This document shows, piece by piece, positions 8,251 to 16,998 of a DNA stretch of 45,591 nucleotides. The translations under genes and the position numbers were made by a program. The DNA is taken from contig CAYXSW010000014.1 of the NCBI GenBank assembly GCA_964467915.1, positions 1 to 45,591 on the forward strand. The letters are read 5' to 3'. The DNA is from MED-G16 sp964467915. GTDB taxonomy: Bacteria; Bacteroidota; Bacteroidia; Cytophagales; MED-G16. The notes under the pieces are model-generated. The model was given only the letters and a program-made list of their open reading frames with translations. It was not told where the DNA came from and did no database searches. Each line of letters starts with the position of its first letter. The stretch's first letter is position 1.

Positions 8251-9185
8251 GGTATGCAATAGGTATAGATATCGGTGGAACTATAACAAAAATTGGATTA
8301 ATTAGTGAAGACGGAAAGTGTATTAAAAAAACATCTTTTAGGACAAAAGAACTTTATCAATTTTCAAATTACATAAAAAAATTAAATGAATCAATTAAGA
8401 AAATATCTTCACAAAATTTTGATATTTCTGGGATTGGTATTGGTGCACCAAATGCTTCTAAAAATGGAACTATTGAAACTCCTGCGAACCTTAATTGGAA
8501 AGGAAAATTAAATCTTGTTGAAAAACTTCAAAAATATAATGATATACCTATATATTTATCTAATGATGCTAATTGTGCTGCTATGGGTGAAATGATTTAC
8601 GGTAATGCTAAATCACTAAATGATTTTATAGTAATTACTTTAGGAACAGGTTTAGGGAGTGGTATTGTATCAAACGGGATGCTAGTTGAAGGGTCTGATG
8701 GTTTCGCTGCAGAGCTTGGTCATTATTCTATAAATAATATGGGAAGATTTACTGGATTAGGTGTTCAAGGTGGATTAGAAGCTTATGTCTCTGCCACAGG
8801 AATCAAAAGAACAATTATGTATATGTTATCAACATATATGAATGAGAGTGTTTTTAGAAGCATATCATTTAATGATTTACATGGAGAAGATATAACAAAG
8901 GCTGCTGAAAAAAACGACTTCATTGCTATTAAAACTTATGAGTACACAGGAAAAATTTTAGGTGAGGCATTATCAAACTTTGTAAGTTTTTCTCAACCAG
9001 AAGCAATTATTTTAACAGGAGGATTGGTTCACTCTGGAAAATGGATACTTGAACCAACAAAAAAATCTTTTGAGAAAAATTTGCTTCCTTTTTATAAAGG
9101 AAAAGTAAAATTGCTAACATCTGGTTTAGAAGATAAAGATTCTGCTATTTTAGGTTCAGCTGCATTAGTATGGAAAAATATTTAA
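8247..9185 (+). CDS. ROK family sugar kinase (glucokinase-like)
   Basis: A 312-residue ROK kinase, expected to phosphorylate a hexose with ATP. The phosphate loop is IGIDIGGTITKIG at residues 5-17, followed by GIGAPNA near residue 64, NDANCAAMGE near residue 106 (catalytic Asp) and GTGLGSGIV near residue 133. The usual ROK zinc motif (GH...CxCGxxGCLE) is altered: the histidine of GHYS (149) remains, but the cysteines are gone in GRFTGLGVQGGLEAYVS (157-172). The longest frame starts with a TTG inside msrB; the ATG at 8247 gives the standard N terminus and an ATGA overlap, which implies coupled translation. Sugar specificity cannot be told. Confidence 0.9.
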   Translation: MRYAIGIDIGGTITKIGLISEDGKCIKKTSFRTKELYQFSNYIKKLNESIKKISSQNFDISGIGIGAPNASKNGTIETPANLNWKGKLNLVEKLQKYNDIPIYLSNDANCAAMGEMIYGNAKSLNDFIVITLGTGLGSGIVSNGMLVEGSDGFAAELGHYSINNMGRFTGLGVQGGLEAYVSATGIKRTIMYMLSTYMNESVFRSISFNDLHGEDITKAAEKNDFIAIKTYEYTGKILGEALSNFVSFSQPEAIILTGGLVHSGKWILEPTKKSFEKNLLPFYKGKVKLLTSGLEDKDSAILGSAALVWKNI

Positions 9186-11551
9186 CTCTTTTATTATTAA
9201 TATTAACAAGTCCAATTCTATCTCAAAATATCAAAGTAGTAGATGAATTTGATGACCCCATATATAATGTTGGCTTTTATAATAGAGCCCAAACAATTAT
9301 AAAATTTTCAAATTTTCAGGGCATAATAGATTTATCAGAATTTAAGTCTAACGATTCAATAAATATTCAACACCCCTCATTTGAAAATAAGAAAATATTA
9401 AAGTCTCTAATTGATGCAAATCAAATAAAACTAAAAAGTAAAATTATAAACATAGATGAAGTGATATTCTCTGTTAATAAATGGGAGGAAAGCATTAATG
9501 AGGTTACAAATAAAGCTATTATATTATCAGAGCAAAAAATAAATGAAATTGCACCTCAAACATCAGCTGATTTACTTGAGAAATCAGGAGAAATCTTTGT
9601 TCAAAAAAGTCAATTAGGGGGAGGAAGTCCAATGATGAGAGGGTTTTCTGCAAATAGAATTCTTCTAACATTAGATGGAATAAGACTCAATAATATAATT
9701 TACAGGGGTGGGAATTTACATAACATCATTGGAATTGATCCTAACATATTAGAAGGAGTTGAAGTTTTATTTGGACCTGCATCTGTAATTTATGGCAGTG
9801 ATGCTTTAGGAGGTGCAATTAACTTTAAAACTAAAGATCCAATATTTAATTCAAACAAGACAGTTTTTTTTAATTCCCAAAAAATTCAATATAATTCTTC
9901 TAGTAATTCTAAACATTACTCTATAAACTTTGGTTTTAATAGCAAAAAAATAGGAACCATTACTAGCTTTTCATTTAATTCCTTTCAAGATCTTAGGTCT
10001 GGAACTAAAAGAAGTAAAAATTATATAAATTTTGGCTACAGGGATGACTTTGTCATTAGAGATTATATTAATAATACAGATAATATTATAATTAATAATA
10101 ATAGAAATATTCAGAAATTCAGTGGATACTCACAACTTGATTTAATCAACAAAATTAATTTTAAGATCAATAAAAATATGAACTTAGTTCATGGAATATA
10201 TTTATCTAAATCATCAAATATTCCAAGATATGACCGACTCATTCTTTACGATGAACTCTTAACTCCTAAATACAGTGAATGGTTTTATGGACCAAATTAT
10301 TTTTTAATGAATAAAATTGAATTAAATAATTTTAAAAAAACTAAATACTATGATGCATTTAAATTTAATTTTTCCAACCAAATAATTAAAGAAAGCAGAC
10401 ACTCTAGGAGATTTAATAGTGATTTTATAAACAATAGAAATGAAAGAGTAGATATAGTATCAGTGAATTTAGACTTTGACAAAAAATATAGTAATGATGA
10501 AATATTTTATGGGTATGAATTTATTTTTAATAATGTAAATTCAGATGGAAATAGAAATAATATTGTTAGTAATGAATCAGTAAATATTTCTTCAAGATAT
10601 CCAGACGGTGGAACTGTTTATTATTCTAATTCTTTATATATATCATATAAAAGGCAGGTTGGAAAAATATTTTCAAATGTTGGACTTAGAGGAAATTCTT
10701 CAAAATTACAATCTAATCTTTCTAATAACTTTTTTAAATTTCCATTTTCTGAAATTAATCTTAACACATCATCGATTAGTGGAAACATAGGCATAAGATA
10801 TAATTATATGAACTCATCATTTAAAATTCAATATTCAAATGGTTTCAGATCACCTAATTTAGATGATTTAGGTAAAGTTTTTGATTCTGAACCTGGTAAT
10901 ATTATAATACCAAATGCTGAACTTGAACCTGAATATGTAAATAATTATGAAATTAATTACGAGTATAAGACAACTAAATTTAAAATTATAAATACGCTTT
11001 TTTATATAAAACTCAATAATGCAATTATAAGAAATGATGGGAAATTTAATGGAGAAGATTCAATAGTATATGATGGCATTTTAAGTAAGATTCAACAATT
11101 AGATAATGGAGGAAAAGCATATGTATATGGATTTTCCAACTTTATTAAATTTAAATTAAATAATATTTTTAATTTAGAACATACAATTTCATTCAATAAG
11201 TCTAAAGATAAAATTAATAATAGACCATTAAGACATTCATCTCCTTTATTTGGAAGATTATCTCTTACCTACTCAAAAAGAAAGATTAAAATTGGTTATA
11301 ATATAAACTACAATGGAAAAAAGAAATTAAAAGACTTTTCGTCTAGTGAATTAAATAAATTGTATCTATATACACAATACGGTTCTCCTTCTTGGGTTAC
11401 ACACAATCTGTTTTTCAATTTAAATTATAACTATTTTATAAATTTTGATTTTGGAATAGACAATATTTTTGATATACATTACAGAACATATTCCTCTGGA
11501 ATTAGTGCGCCTGGAAGAAATATTAGAGTTGGACTAAACTTAAAATTTTGA
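9170..11551 (+). CDS. TonB-dependent outer-membrane receptor, heme/hemoglobin-receptor-like
   Basis: A 793-residue outer-membrane receptor. Residues 1-18 are a signal peptide ending LSQ, followed by a small beta-rich domain at the place of the Bacteroidota carboxypeptidase-regulatory-like domain. The plug (about 115-220) contains GGGSPMMRGFSANRILLTLDG and VEVLFGPASVIYGSDALGG, the pattern seen in hemoglobin/transferrin/lactoferrin-type receptors. The rest is a long aromatic-rich barrel that ends in Phe, as expected for Bam-inserted barrels. It overlaps the ROK gene by 16 bases. Heme or another iron source is the best guess for substrate, but receptors of this type also take up other ligands, and no haem-handling gene is adjacent. 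Confidence 0.9.
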   Translation: MEKYLTLLLLILTSPILSQNIKVVDEFDDPIYNVGFYNRAQTIIKFSNFQGIIDLSEFKSNDSINIQHPSFENKKILKSLIDANQIKLKSKIINIDEVIFSVNKWEESINEVTNKAIILSEQKINEIAPQTSADLLEKSGEIFVQKSQLGGGSPMMRGFSANRILLTLDGIRLNNIIYRGGNLHNIIGIDPNILEGVEVLFGPASVIYGSDALGGAINFKTKDPIFNSNKTVFFNSQKIQYNSSSNSKHYSINFGFNSKKIGTITSFSFNSFQDLRSGTKRSKNYINFGYRDDFVIRDYINNTDNIIINNNRNIQKFSGYSQLDLINKINFKINKNMNLVHGIYLSKSSNIPRYDRLILYDELLTPKYSEWFYGPNYFLMNKIELNNFKKTKYYDAFKFNFSNQIIKESRHSRRFNSDFINNRNERVDIVSVNLDFDKKYSNDEIFYGYEFIFNNVNSDGNRNNIVSNESVNISSRYPDGGTVYYSNSLYISYKRQVGKIFSNVGLRGNSSKLQSNLSNNFFKFPFSEINLNTSSISGNIGIRYNYMNSSFKIQYSNGFRSPNLDDLGKVFDSEPGNIIIPNAELEPEYVNNYEINYEYKTTKFKIINTLFYIKLNNAIIRNDGKFNGEDSIVYDGILSKIQQLDNGGKAYVYGFSNFIKFKLNNIFNLEHTISFNKSKDKINNRPLRHSSPLFGRLSLTYSKRKIKIGYNINYNGKKKLKDFSSSELNKLYLYTQYGSPSWVTHNLFFNLNYNYFINFDFGIDNIFDIHYRTYSSGISAPGRNIRVGLNLKF

Positions 11552-12177
11552 AAAAAATTAAACATGTAGTTATTTCTGGTAACATTGGAGTTGGTAAAAC
11601 TACGCTGGCAAAAAAAATAGCAAAAAAATATAATTGGGAATTGCAGTTAGAAGAAGTTAAAGACAATCCATATTTAGATGATTTTTATAAATCAATGAAA
11701 GACTGGTCATTTCACCTTCAAATTTTCTTTTTAAATAGCAGGTTTAATCAATTACAAAAAATATCTGAAACTAAAAACATAGTTATTCAAGATAGATCTA
11801 TATATGAAGATTATGAGGTTTTCACAAAAACTTTACATGATTCAGGTATACTAAAAGATAGAGAATTTAATAATTATAAAAGATTGTATAATACTATTTT
11901 AAAATATATTAAGGAACCTGATTTATTAATCTATCTCCAAAATAATAAGATTGATAATATTATATCTAACATTAAAAAAAGAAGTAGAGATTTTGAAAAA
12001 AGAATAGACAGAAATTATCTATTAAAACTAAACCAATATTATAAAAAGTGGATAGAGAAACATCCAAAAAAAGGAATATTAATAATAGACTTAACTAATA
12101 ATGATTTCATTAAAGATCAAGAATATTTAAAAAATATATATTCAGTGATTGAAAATAAAATTAATGATTTAAATTGA
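11548..12177 (+). CDS. deoxynucleoside kinase (dAK/dGK family)
   Basis: A 209-residue deoxynucleoside kinase that salvages deoxynucleosides to their monophosphates. It shows the P-loop GNIGVGKTT at residues 11-19, the substrate/catalytic DRSIYEDYEVF near residue 82 (DRS motif) and an arginine-rich lid, KKRSRDFEKRI, near residue 149. The only sensible start is a TTG that overlaps the receptor stop as TTGA; no in-frame ATG precedes the P-loop. It is the last plus-strand member of the overlapping run, and its 3' end overlaps by 17 bases the end of a small minus-strand gene. Confidence 0.88.
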   Translation: MKKIKHVVISGNIGVGKTTLAKKIAKKYNWELQLEEVKDNPYLDDFYKSMKDWSFHLQIFFLNSRFNQLQKISETKNIVIQDRSIYEDYEVFTKTLHDSGILKDREFNNYKRLYNTILKYIKEPDLLIYLQNNKIDNIISNIKKRSRDFEKRIDRNYLLKLNQYYKKWIEKHPKKGILIIDLTNNDFIKDQEYLKNIYSVIENKINDLN

Positions 12178-12310
12178 TGGATATTTCATTATTTGGATTA
12201 GATTTTATCCATGGAGCTTTAGATTTTTTAGAAAAGTCGTACATTAGAAACATGATTATTAAAAGCCAAATAATTACAAATAAGAAAAATAACTTTTTAG
12301 ATCTACTCAT
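12161..12310 (-). CDS. small single-pass membrane protein (49 aa)
   Basis: A minus-strand frame from an ATG at 12310 encodes 49 residues: a basic start (MSRSKK), one clear membrane segment at about 7-23 containing LFFLFVIIWLLIIMFLMY, then a hydrophilic tail beginning DFSKKSKAPW. That composition is typical of a real small membrane protein. The gene fills the only gap between the kinase and DUF3127. Its ATG abuts the DUF3127 ATG on the other strand (CATATG), and a near-consensus TTCCTTTG box lies 8 bases upstream at 12319-12326. Function unknown. A competing 45-codon plus-strand frame in the same gap looks far less protein-like. Confidence 0.6.
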   Translation of the reverse strand: MSRSKKLFFLFVIIWLLIIMFLMYDFSKKSKAPWIKSNPNNEISINLNH

Positions 12311-12658
12311 ATGAATATCAAAGGAAAATTAGTTGAAAAATTTGACACTGTCCAGATAACTGAAACTTTTAAAAAAAGAGAATTTATTATTCAAGATAAT
12401 AAGAACCCTGAATATCCTGAATATATTAAAATTGAATTGATCCAAGATAAAATTACTCTACTAGATTCATTAAATGCTGGAGATGAAATTAATGTACTTA
12501 TAAATATTAAGGGTAGGAAATGGGAAGACAAAGAAGGAAATATTAAATATTTTAATAGTATACAAGGCTGGAAAATTGAATCAGAAAATCAAAATATTAG
12601 CCAAGAATCACCAACAGAAAACATCAATCAAGAAACTGAAGAAGATCTTCCTTTTTAA
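12311..12658 (+). CDS. DUF3127 protein with an SSB-like acidic tail
   Basis: A 115-residue DUF3127 protein, a small Bacteroidota family with a predicted OB-type fold. Residues 1-90 form the domain (KLVEKFDTVQITETFKKREFII near the start, GRKWEDKEGNIKYFNSIQGWKI near its end). A short Glu/Gln/Asn-rich linker follows, ending in EEDLPF. That end closely resembles the DDDIPF tip with which single-stranded DNA-binding proteins recruit partners, so a nucleic-acid role is a fair guess but unproven. No Shine-Dalgarno sequence is seen. It converges on trpA with a 17-base gap. Confidence 0.82.
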   Translation: MNIKGKLVEKFDTVQITETFKKREFIIQDNKNPEYPEYIKIELIQDKITLLDSLNAGDEINVLINIKGRKWEDKEGNIKYFNSIQGWKIESENQNISQESPTENINQETEEDLPF

Positions 12659-12675
12659 GTTATCTAGAATAATTT

Positions 12676-13440
12676 TTATTTAATATCTGAAACAAATTGT
12701 GTAATTGATTCTTTGAGTTTAGAATTTGATATTGAATTTATAAATTTTGTTCCAATTATTGCCCCATTAGAGTATTTACATGCATTACTAAAAGTCTTTT
12801 TATCTGAAATACCAAATCCTATAATTGTTGGATTAGACAAGTTAAGATTATTTAATTTTTTAAAATATTCAATCTGATTTTTTGAAAACTCACTTTTTCT
12901 TCCAGTAATTGATGATGATGAGACAACATATATAAATCCATCAGAAAGATTATCTATTTCTTTTATTCTTTCCTGAGAAGTATTAGGACTAACTAATGAA
13001 ATATAAGATAGATTATATTGATCAAAAGAAGTTTTAAAATGTTTTTTATAATCACCAATTGGTAGATCCGGTAAAATAACCCCATCAATTTCACATGCTA
13101 TTAATTTATTAATAAAATTATCATAACCATACTGGTATACTGGATTTACATATCCCATTAGAATAATTGGAATTTGAGTAAAATTTCTAATTTTAGTTAA
13201 TTGATCAAATAATAATGATATATTCATTCCATTTTCAATTGCAATGTTACTTGAATTTTGAATTACTGGACCATCAGCAATAGGGTCTGAAAATGGCATA
13301 CCAACTTCTATCATATCTACTCCAGATTCATCAAGCGTTTTAATTATATCATTGGTATCATTTAATGATGGGTATCCAGCTGTAAAATAAATACTTAAAA
13401 TATTATCTTTCTTATCAAATAACTTATTAATCCTATTCAT
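12676..13440 (-). CDS. trpA: tryptophan synthase alpha chain
   Basis: This is the subunit that cleaves indole-3-glycerol phosphate and passes indole to TrpB. The 254-residue TIM barrel shows the catalytic-glutamate strand IEVGMPFSDPIADGPVIQ near residue 45, GVILPDLP near residue 122 (with the second catalytic Asp region further upstream) and FIYVVSSSSITGRKS near residue 170, followed by GFGISDKKT. A longer frame reaches into trpB; the ATG at 13440 starts with the normal MNRINKLF and leaves one base after the trpB stop. It is the last gene of the trp operon. Confidence 0.96.
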   Translation of the reverse strand: MNRINKLFDKKDNILSIYFTAGYPSLNDTNDIIKTLDESGVDMIEVGMPFSDPIADGPVIQNSSNIAIENGMNISLLFDQLTKIRNFTQIPIILMGYVNPVYQYGYDNFINKLIACEIDGVILPDLPIGDYKKHFKTSFDQYNLSYISLVSPNTSQERIKEIDNLSDGFIYVVSSSSITGRKSEFSKNQIEYFKKLNNLNLSNPTIIGFGISDKKTFSNACKYSNGAIIGTKFINSISNSKLKESITQFVSDIK

Positions 13441-13441
13441 A

Positions 13442-14620
13442 TTAATATTTTCCCCATTTAATATATGTTTCAAGGTCTTTATCTCCTCTACCTGATAAAT
13501 TAACAACCACTACTCTATTCTTAATATCTAACCTATCAAAAACAGCAAAAGCATGAGCGGTTTCAATAGCTGGAATTATACCTTCTAACCTACTCAACTC
13601 AATACCTGCTTTCATCGCATCATTATCATCAACACTAATATATTTTCCTCTTTTGGAATCAAATAAATGTGCGTGTAACGGCCCTATACCTGGATAATCT
13701 AAACCTGCAGATATAGAATACGGTTCAGTAACTTGGCCATTCTTATCTTGCATTAACAATGTCTTGCTTCCATGTAATATACCTTTATTTCCTAAAGCTG
13801 TTGTTGCTGCAGATTTTTTTGTATCAACGCCCATACCTGCGGCCTCTATTCCAATTAAATTAACCTTTTTATTATCTAAGTAATGATAGAAAATACCAGC
13901 AGCATTACTACCACCTCCAACACATGCTAAAATAAAATCGGGATATTTTCTGCCCTCAATTTGATCTAGTTGAAAAAGCACTTCCTCTGAAATAACAGAC
14001 TGAAACCTTGCTACCATATCTGGGTAAGGGTGTGGACCAACAACTGAACCAATAATATAATGAGTATCATCTGGATTATTAATCCAATGTCTCATTGCCT
14101 CATTAGTAGCATCTTTTAAAGTTTTACTTCCGGAGATAGCTGGTCTTACCTCTGCTCCTAGTATTTTCATTCTTTCAACATTGGGTCTTTGTCTTTCAAT
14201 ATCGACCTCACCCATATAAATAACACATTCCATACCCATTAAAGCACATACAGTGGCAGTAGCAACACCGTGTTGACCAGCTCCAGTTTCAGCTATTATT
14301 TTAGTTTTATTAAGTTCTTTTGCTAATAAAATTTGACCTATAGTATTATTAATTTTATGGGCACCAGTGTGGCATAAATCTTCTCTTTTAAGATAAATTT
14401 TTGAATTATATTTTTCTGATAATCTCTTAGCATAATATAAAGGGGTTGGTCTTCCTACATATTTTTTTAAATAGTAATTAAACGCATTAGAAAAAGAATC
14501 TTTCTTTATTATTGATAAATAATTCTTATTTAATTCATCAATATTTGAGTGTAACATTTCAGGAATATAAGCCCCTCCAAAATCACCATAAAAACCACTA
14601 TCATTTACATTATAATTCAT
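13442..14620 (-). CDS. trpB: tryptophan synthase beta chain
   Basis: A 392-residue PLP enzyme that joins indole and serine to tryptophan. The PLP lysine is in HTGAHKINNT near residue 85, the catalytic glutamate follows in AETGAGQHGVATA near residue 108, the phosphate loop is GGGSNAAG near residue 231, and the C-terminal NLSGRGDKD is intact. The N terminus has the usual GDFGGAYIPEML. It overlaps trpF by four bases (ATGA) and is of the common TrpB1 type paired with TrpA. Confidence 0.97.
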   Translation of the reverse strand: MNYNVNDSGFYGDFGGAYIPEMLHSNIDELNKNYLSIIKKDSFSNAFNYYLKKYVGRPTPLYYAKRLSEKYNSKIYLKREDLCHTGAHKINNTIGQILLAKELNKTKIIAETGAGQHGVATATVCALMGMECVIYMGEVDIERQRPNVERMKILGAEVRPAISGSKTLKDATNEAMRHWINNPDDTHYIIGSVVGPHPYPDMVARFQSVISEEVLFQLDQIEGRKYPDFILACVGGGSNAAGIFYHYLDNKKVNLIGIEAAGMGVDTKKSAATTALGNKGILHGSKTLLMQDKNGQVTEPYSISAGLDYPGIGPLHAHLFDSKRGKYISVDDNDAMKAGIELSRLEGIIPAIETAHAFAVFDRLDIKNRVVVVNLSGRGDKDLETYIKWGKY

Positions 14621-15234
14621 ACAATTAGATTAAAAAATTTTTCTATTAAATTAACATCTTTATATCCCGGATATTTTTCAAATTTACTATTCAGATCTAA
14701 TGCATATAAATAATTTTTATTATTTATTTTTTTAAACTCATTAAAATTTTCTAACGAAATTCCACCACTTAAAAAATATTTCTTTTTTATAGAAATTTTA
14801 TTTAATAAATCCCAGTCAAAACTTTTCCCAGAACCTCCATATATCTGACTTTTATAATCAAATAAATTATAATCTACATTATTAGAATTAATTTTATTAA
14901 AATCTTTTTGGTCTTTAATTAAATGAGATTTAATAATATTTAAACCATCATCTCTTAATTTTCTACAATAATTATCACTTTCATTTCCATGAAGCTGTAC
15001 AATTGAAAAATTATATTCTTTAGATATTCTCAAAACTTCTTTAGAATCTTCATTAACAAAAACACCAACTTTATTTGGTATATCCTTAATGAAAGAAGCT
15101 TCATTATTTTTAAAAATATATCTTGGTGATTTTTTATAAAATATAAAACCAAAAAAGCTTATAGGATATCTTTTTAAATCATAATAATTTTTTTCATTAG
15201 TTATCCCACAAACCTTAATTTTTAAATTTCTCAT
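14617..15234 (-). CDS. trpF: phosphoribosylanthranilate isomerase
   Basis: A 205-residue TIM-barrel isomerase for the third step after anthranilate. The catalytic cysteine is in KVCGIT at residues 7-12, with FGFIFYKKSPRYI near residue 28, VGVFVN near residue 56, VQLHGNES near residue 78, and the catalytic Asp region FDWDLL near residue 139 followed by LSGGIS. It is a separate gene, not fused to trpC. It abuts the trpC stop with no spacer and overlaps trpB by four bases. Confidence 0.95.
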   Translation of the reverse strand: MRNLKIKVCGITNEKNYYDLKRYPISFFGFIFYKKSPRYIFKNNEASFIKDIPNKVGVFVNEDSKEVLRISKEYNFSIVQLHGNESDNYCRKLRDDGLNIIKSHLIKDQKDFNKINSNNVDYNLFDYKSQIYGGSGKSFDWDLLNKISIKKKYFLSGGISLENFNEFKKINNKNYLYALDLNSKFEKYPGYKDVNLIEKFFNLIV

Positions 15235-16008
15235 TTAGATTAAATTTATAAAGTCTCTACATGCTCTTGATGGATCATCTGATTTCATAAAATTTTCTCC
15301 AATCAAAAACCCTTCATATCCACTTTTTTTTAGTTTTACAATATCATTTAATGAAGAAATTCCACTTTCAGATATTTTAAAAAATCTTTCAGGAATAATC
15401 TTGGATAAATTTATTGAGTTATTTAAATCAGTTTTAAAAAGTTTTAAATTTCTGTTATTAACGCCAACAACATCTATATTTTCATTTAAATGTTTTATTT
15501 CTTCTTTTGAATGAACTTCAAGAATTGTTTCTAATCCCAAAGATTTAGCTAATGAAGAAAGCCTATTTACTTCATTTACAGACAAACAAGAAGCTATCAA
15601 AAGTATTGCATCAGCACCTAATGATTTAGATTCAAAAACCTGATATTCATCAACAATAAAATCCTTTCTAAGAATTGGTATGGTTATTTTCTCTCTCACA
15701 GATAAGATATCTTGTTTTGTTCCACCAAAAAATAAATTATCTGTAAGTATCGATACTGCACTAGAATTAGCTTTCTCATAACCCATTACTATTGAGTTAA
15801 TATCAGCATCCAAATTAATTGAGGGTTTAGATGGAGATTTTCTTTTAAACTCTGATATAACACCTGATCTCTCAATTAGAAATTTTTTTAATGAAATAGT
15901 TTCTTTCTGAAAGAAAACAGATTTTTCAATAAATTTAACTGGCTTTGAGCTCTTAGAATTCTCAATTTCTTTTCTCTTATTAAGTATTATTTTGTCGAGA
16001 ATACTCAT
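15235..16008 (-). CDS. trpC: indole-3-glycerol phosphate synthase
   Basis: A 257-residue TIM barrel that closes the indole ring. ISEFKRKSPSKP near residue 52 carries the catalytic lysine/glutamate, with SVLTDNLFFGG near residue 87, ILRKDFIVDEYQV near residue 110 (second lysine), LEVHS near residue 165, VGVNNRNLKLF near residue 180 and SESGI near residue 214. It overlaps trpD by four bases (ATGA). Confidence 0.96.
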   Translation of the reverse strand: MSILDKIILNKRKEIENSKSSKPVKFIEKSVFFQKETISLKKFLIERSGVISEFKRKSPSKPSINLDADINSIVMGYEKANSSAVSILTDNLFFGGTKQDILSVREKITIPILRKDFIVDEYQVFESKSLGADAILLIASCLSVNEVNRLSSLAKSLGLETILEVHSKEEIKHLNENIDVVGVNNRNLKLFKTDLNNSINLSKIIPERFFKISESGISSLNDIVKLKKSGYEGFLIGENFMKSDDPSRACRDFINLI

Positions 16009-16997
16009 TTGTTTTCAATAAAAGATTTTAGACAACTATATGCTCTACCTGATTCCAATGACTCTTTAGCTATTTCTATCCCCTCACTTATTGATGAAAG
16101 ATTTTTTGCACAATAAATTGCTAATCCAGCATTTGCTAGTACAATGTTTTTATGGTCATCACTTGATTCGTTTTTAATTATATCAATAAATATTTTTGAA
16201 GATTCATCAATGTTTTTACCTCCTTTTATATTTTGAGATTTAATACGAGAAAATCCTAAATCATTAGGATCCAACATAATATCGTTTTTGTTAGAAAATA
16301 ATTTAAAAGGACCAGTTAATGATATCTCATCATATCCATCAATACTATGAACTATACAATAGTTTTTATTTGATTTACTATAAATATGTGAATAGAGTCT
16401 AAATATATTAGAATTAAAAACACCTACTAACTGACTTTTAGGCTGCATTGGATTTACCATTGGTCCGAGCATATTAAAAAATGTTTTAATACCTAAATCA
16501 CTTCTTATAGGTGAAATGTTTTTTAAAGAAGGATGAAATAGAGGAGCATGTAAAAAACAAATGTTTGATTTTTCTAATGATGATCTTAATAAATCTAAAT
16601 TATTAGAAAATTTGTGACCTAAATGAGAAATAATATTTGAAGAACCACATGAGGATGAAACACCATAATTTCCATGTTTAGAAACTTTTATCCCTGCTCC
16701 AGCAACAATAAATGAAGATATAGTAGATATATTAAAAGTATCCTTTCCATCTCCTCCGGTTCCACATAGATCAATTAGATTATCCTCATCAATTTCTACA
16801 TTTAAAGAAAGCTCAATCATAGCCTCTCTAAAACCATCAAGTTCTTGTGCAGAAATATCTCTCATAAGATAAACTGTCAAAAAAGATGATATTTGCGAAC
16901 TATTTGCTGATCCATCAGTCAAAGAAATTAGTGCTTTTTTTGCCTCTTCTTTATTTAAAATTTTATGATTGTAAAGATCTTTAAGAAGGTTTTTCAT
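16005..16997 (-). CDS. trpD: anthranilate phosphoribosyltransferase
   Basis: A 330-residue transferase that adds phosphoribosyl to anthranilate. The PRPP-binding CGTGGDGKDTFNIST lies near residue 80, KHGNYGVSSSCGSSN near residue 106 and RSDLGIKTFFNMLGPMVNP near residue 165 (anthranilate and metal region). One base separates it from the trpG stop. It is not fused to trpG, unlike in enteric bacteria. Confidence 0.96.
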   Translation of the reverse strand: MKNLLKDLYNHKILNKEEAKKALISLTDGSANSSQISSFLTVYLMRDISAQELDGFREAMIELSLNVEIDEDNLIDLCGTGGDGKDTFNISTISSFIVAGAGIKVSKHGNYGVSSSCGSSNIISHLGHKFSNNLDLLRSSLEKSNICFLHAPLFHPSLKNISPIRSDLGIKTFFNMLGPMVNPMQPKSQLVGVFNSNIFRLYSHIYSKSNKNYCIVHSIDGYDEISLTGPFKLFSNKNDIMLDPNDLGFSRIKSQNIKGGKNIDESSKIFIDIIKNESSDDHKNIVLANAGLAIYCAKNLSSISEGIEIAKESLESGRAYSCLKSFIENK

Positions 16998-16998
16998 A

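Noticed and set aside
12177..12314. A 45-codon plus-strand frame whose ATG overlaps the kinase stop and whose TGA overlaps the DUF3127 start
   Set aside because: Neat overlaps, but the product has no clear domain, signal or membrane segment, while the minus-strand frame over the same bases reads as a well-formed small membrane protein.
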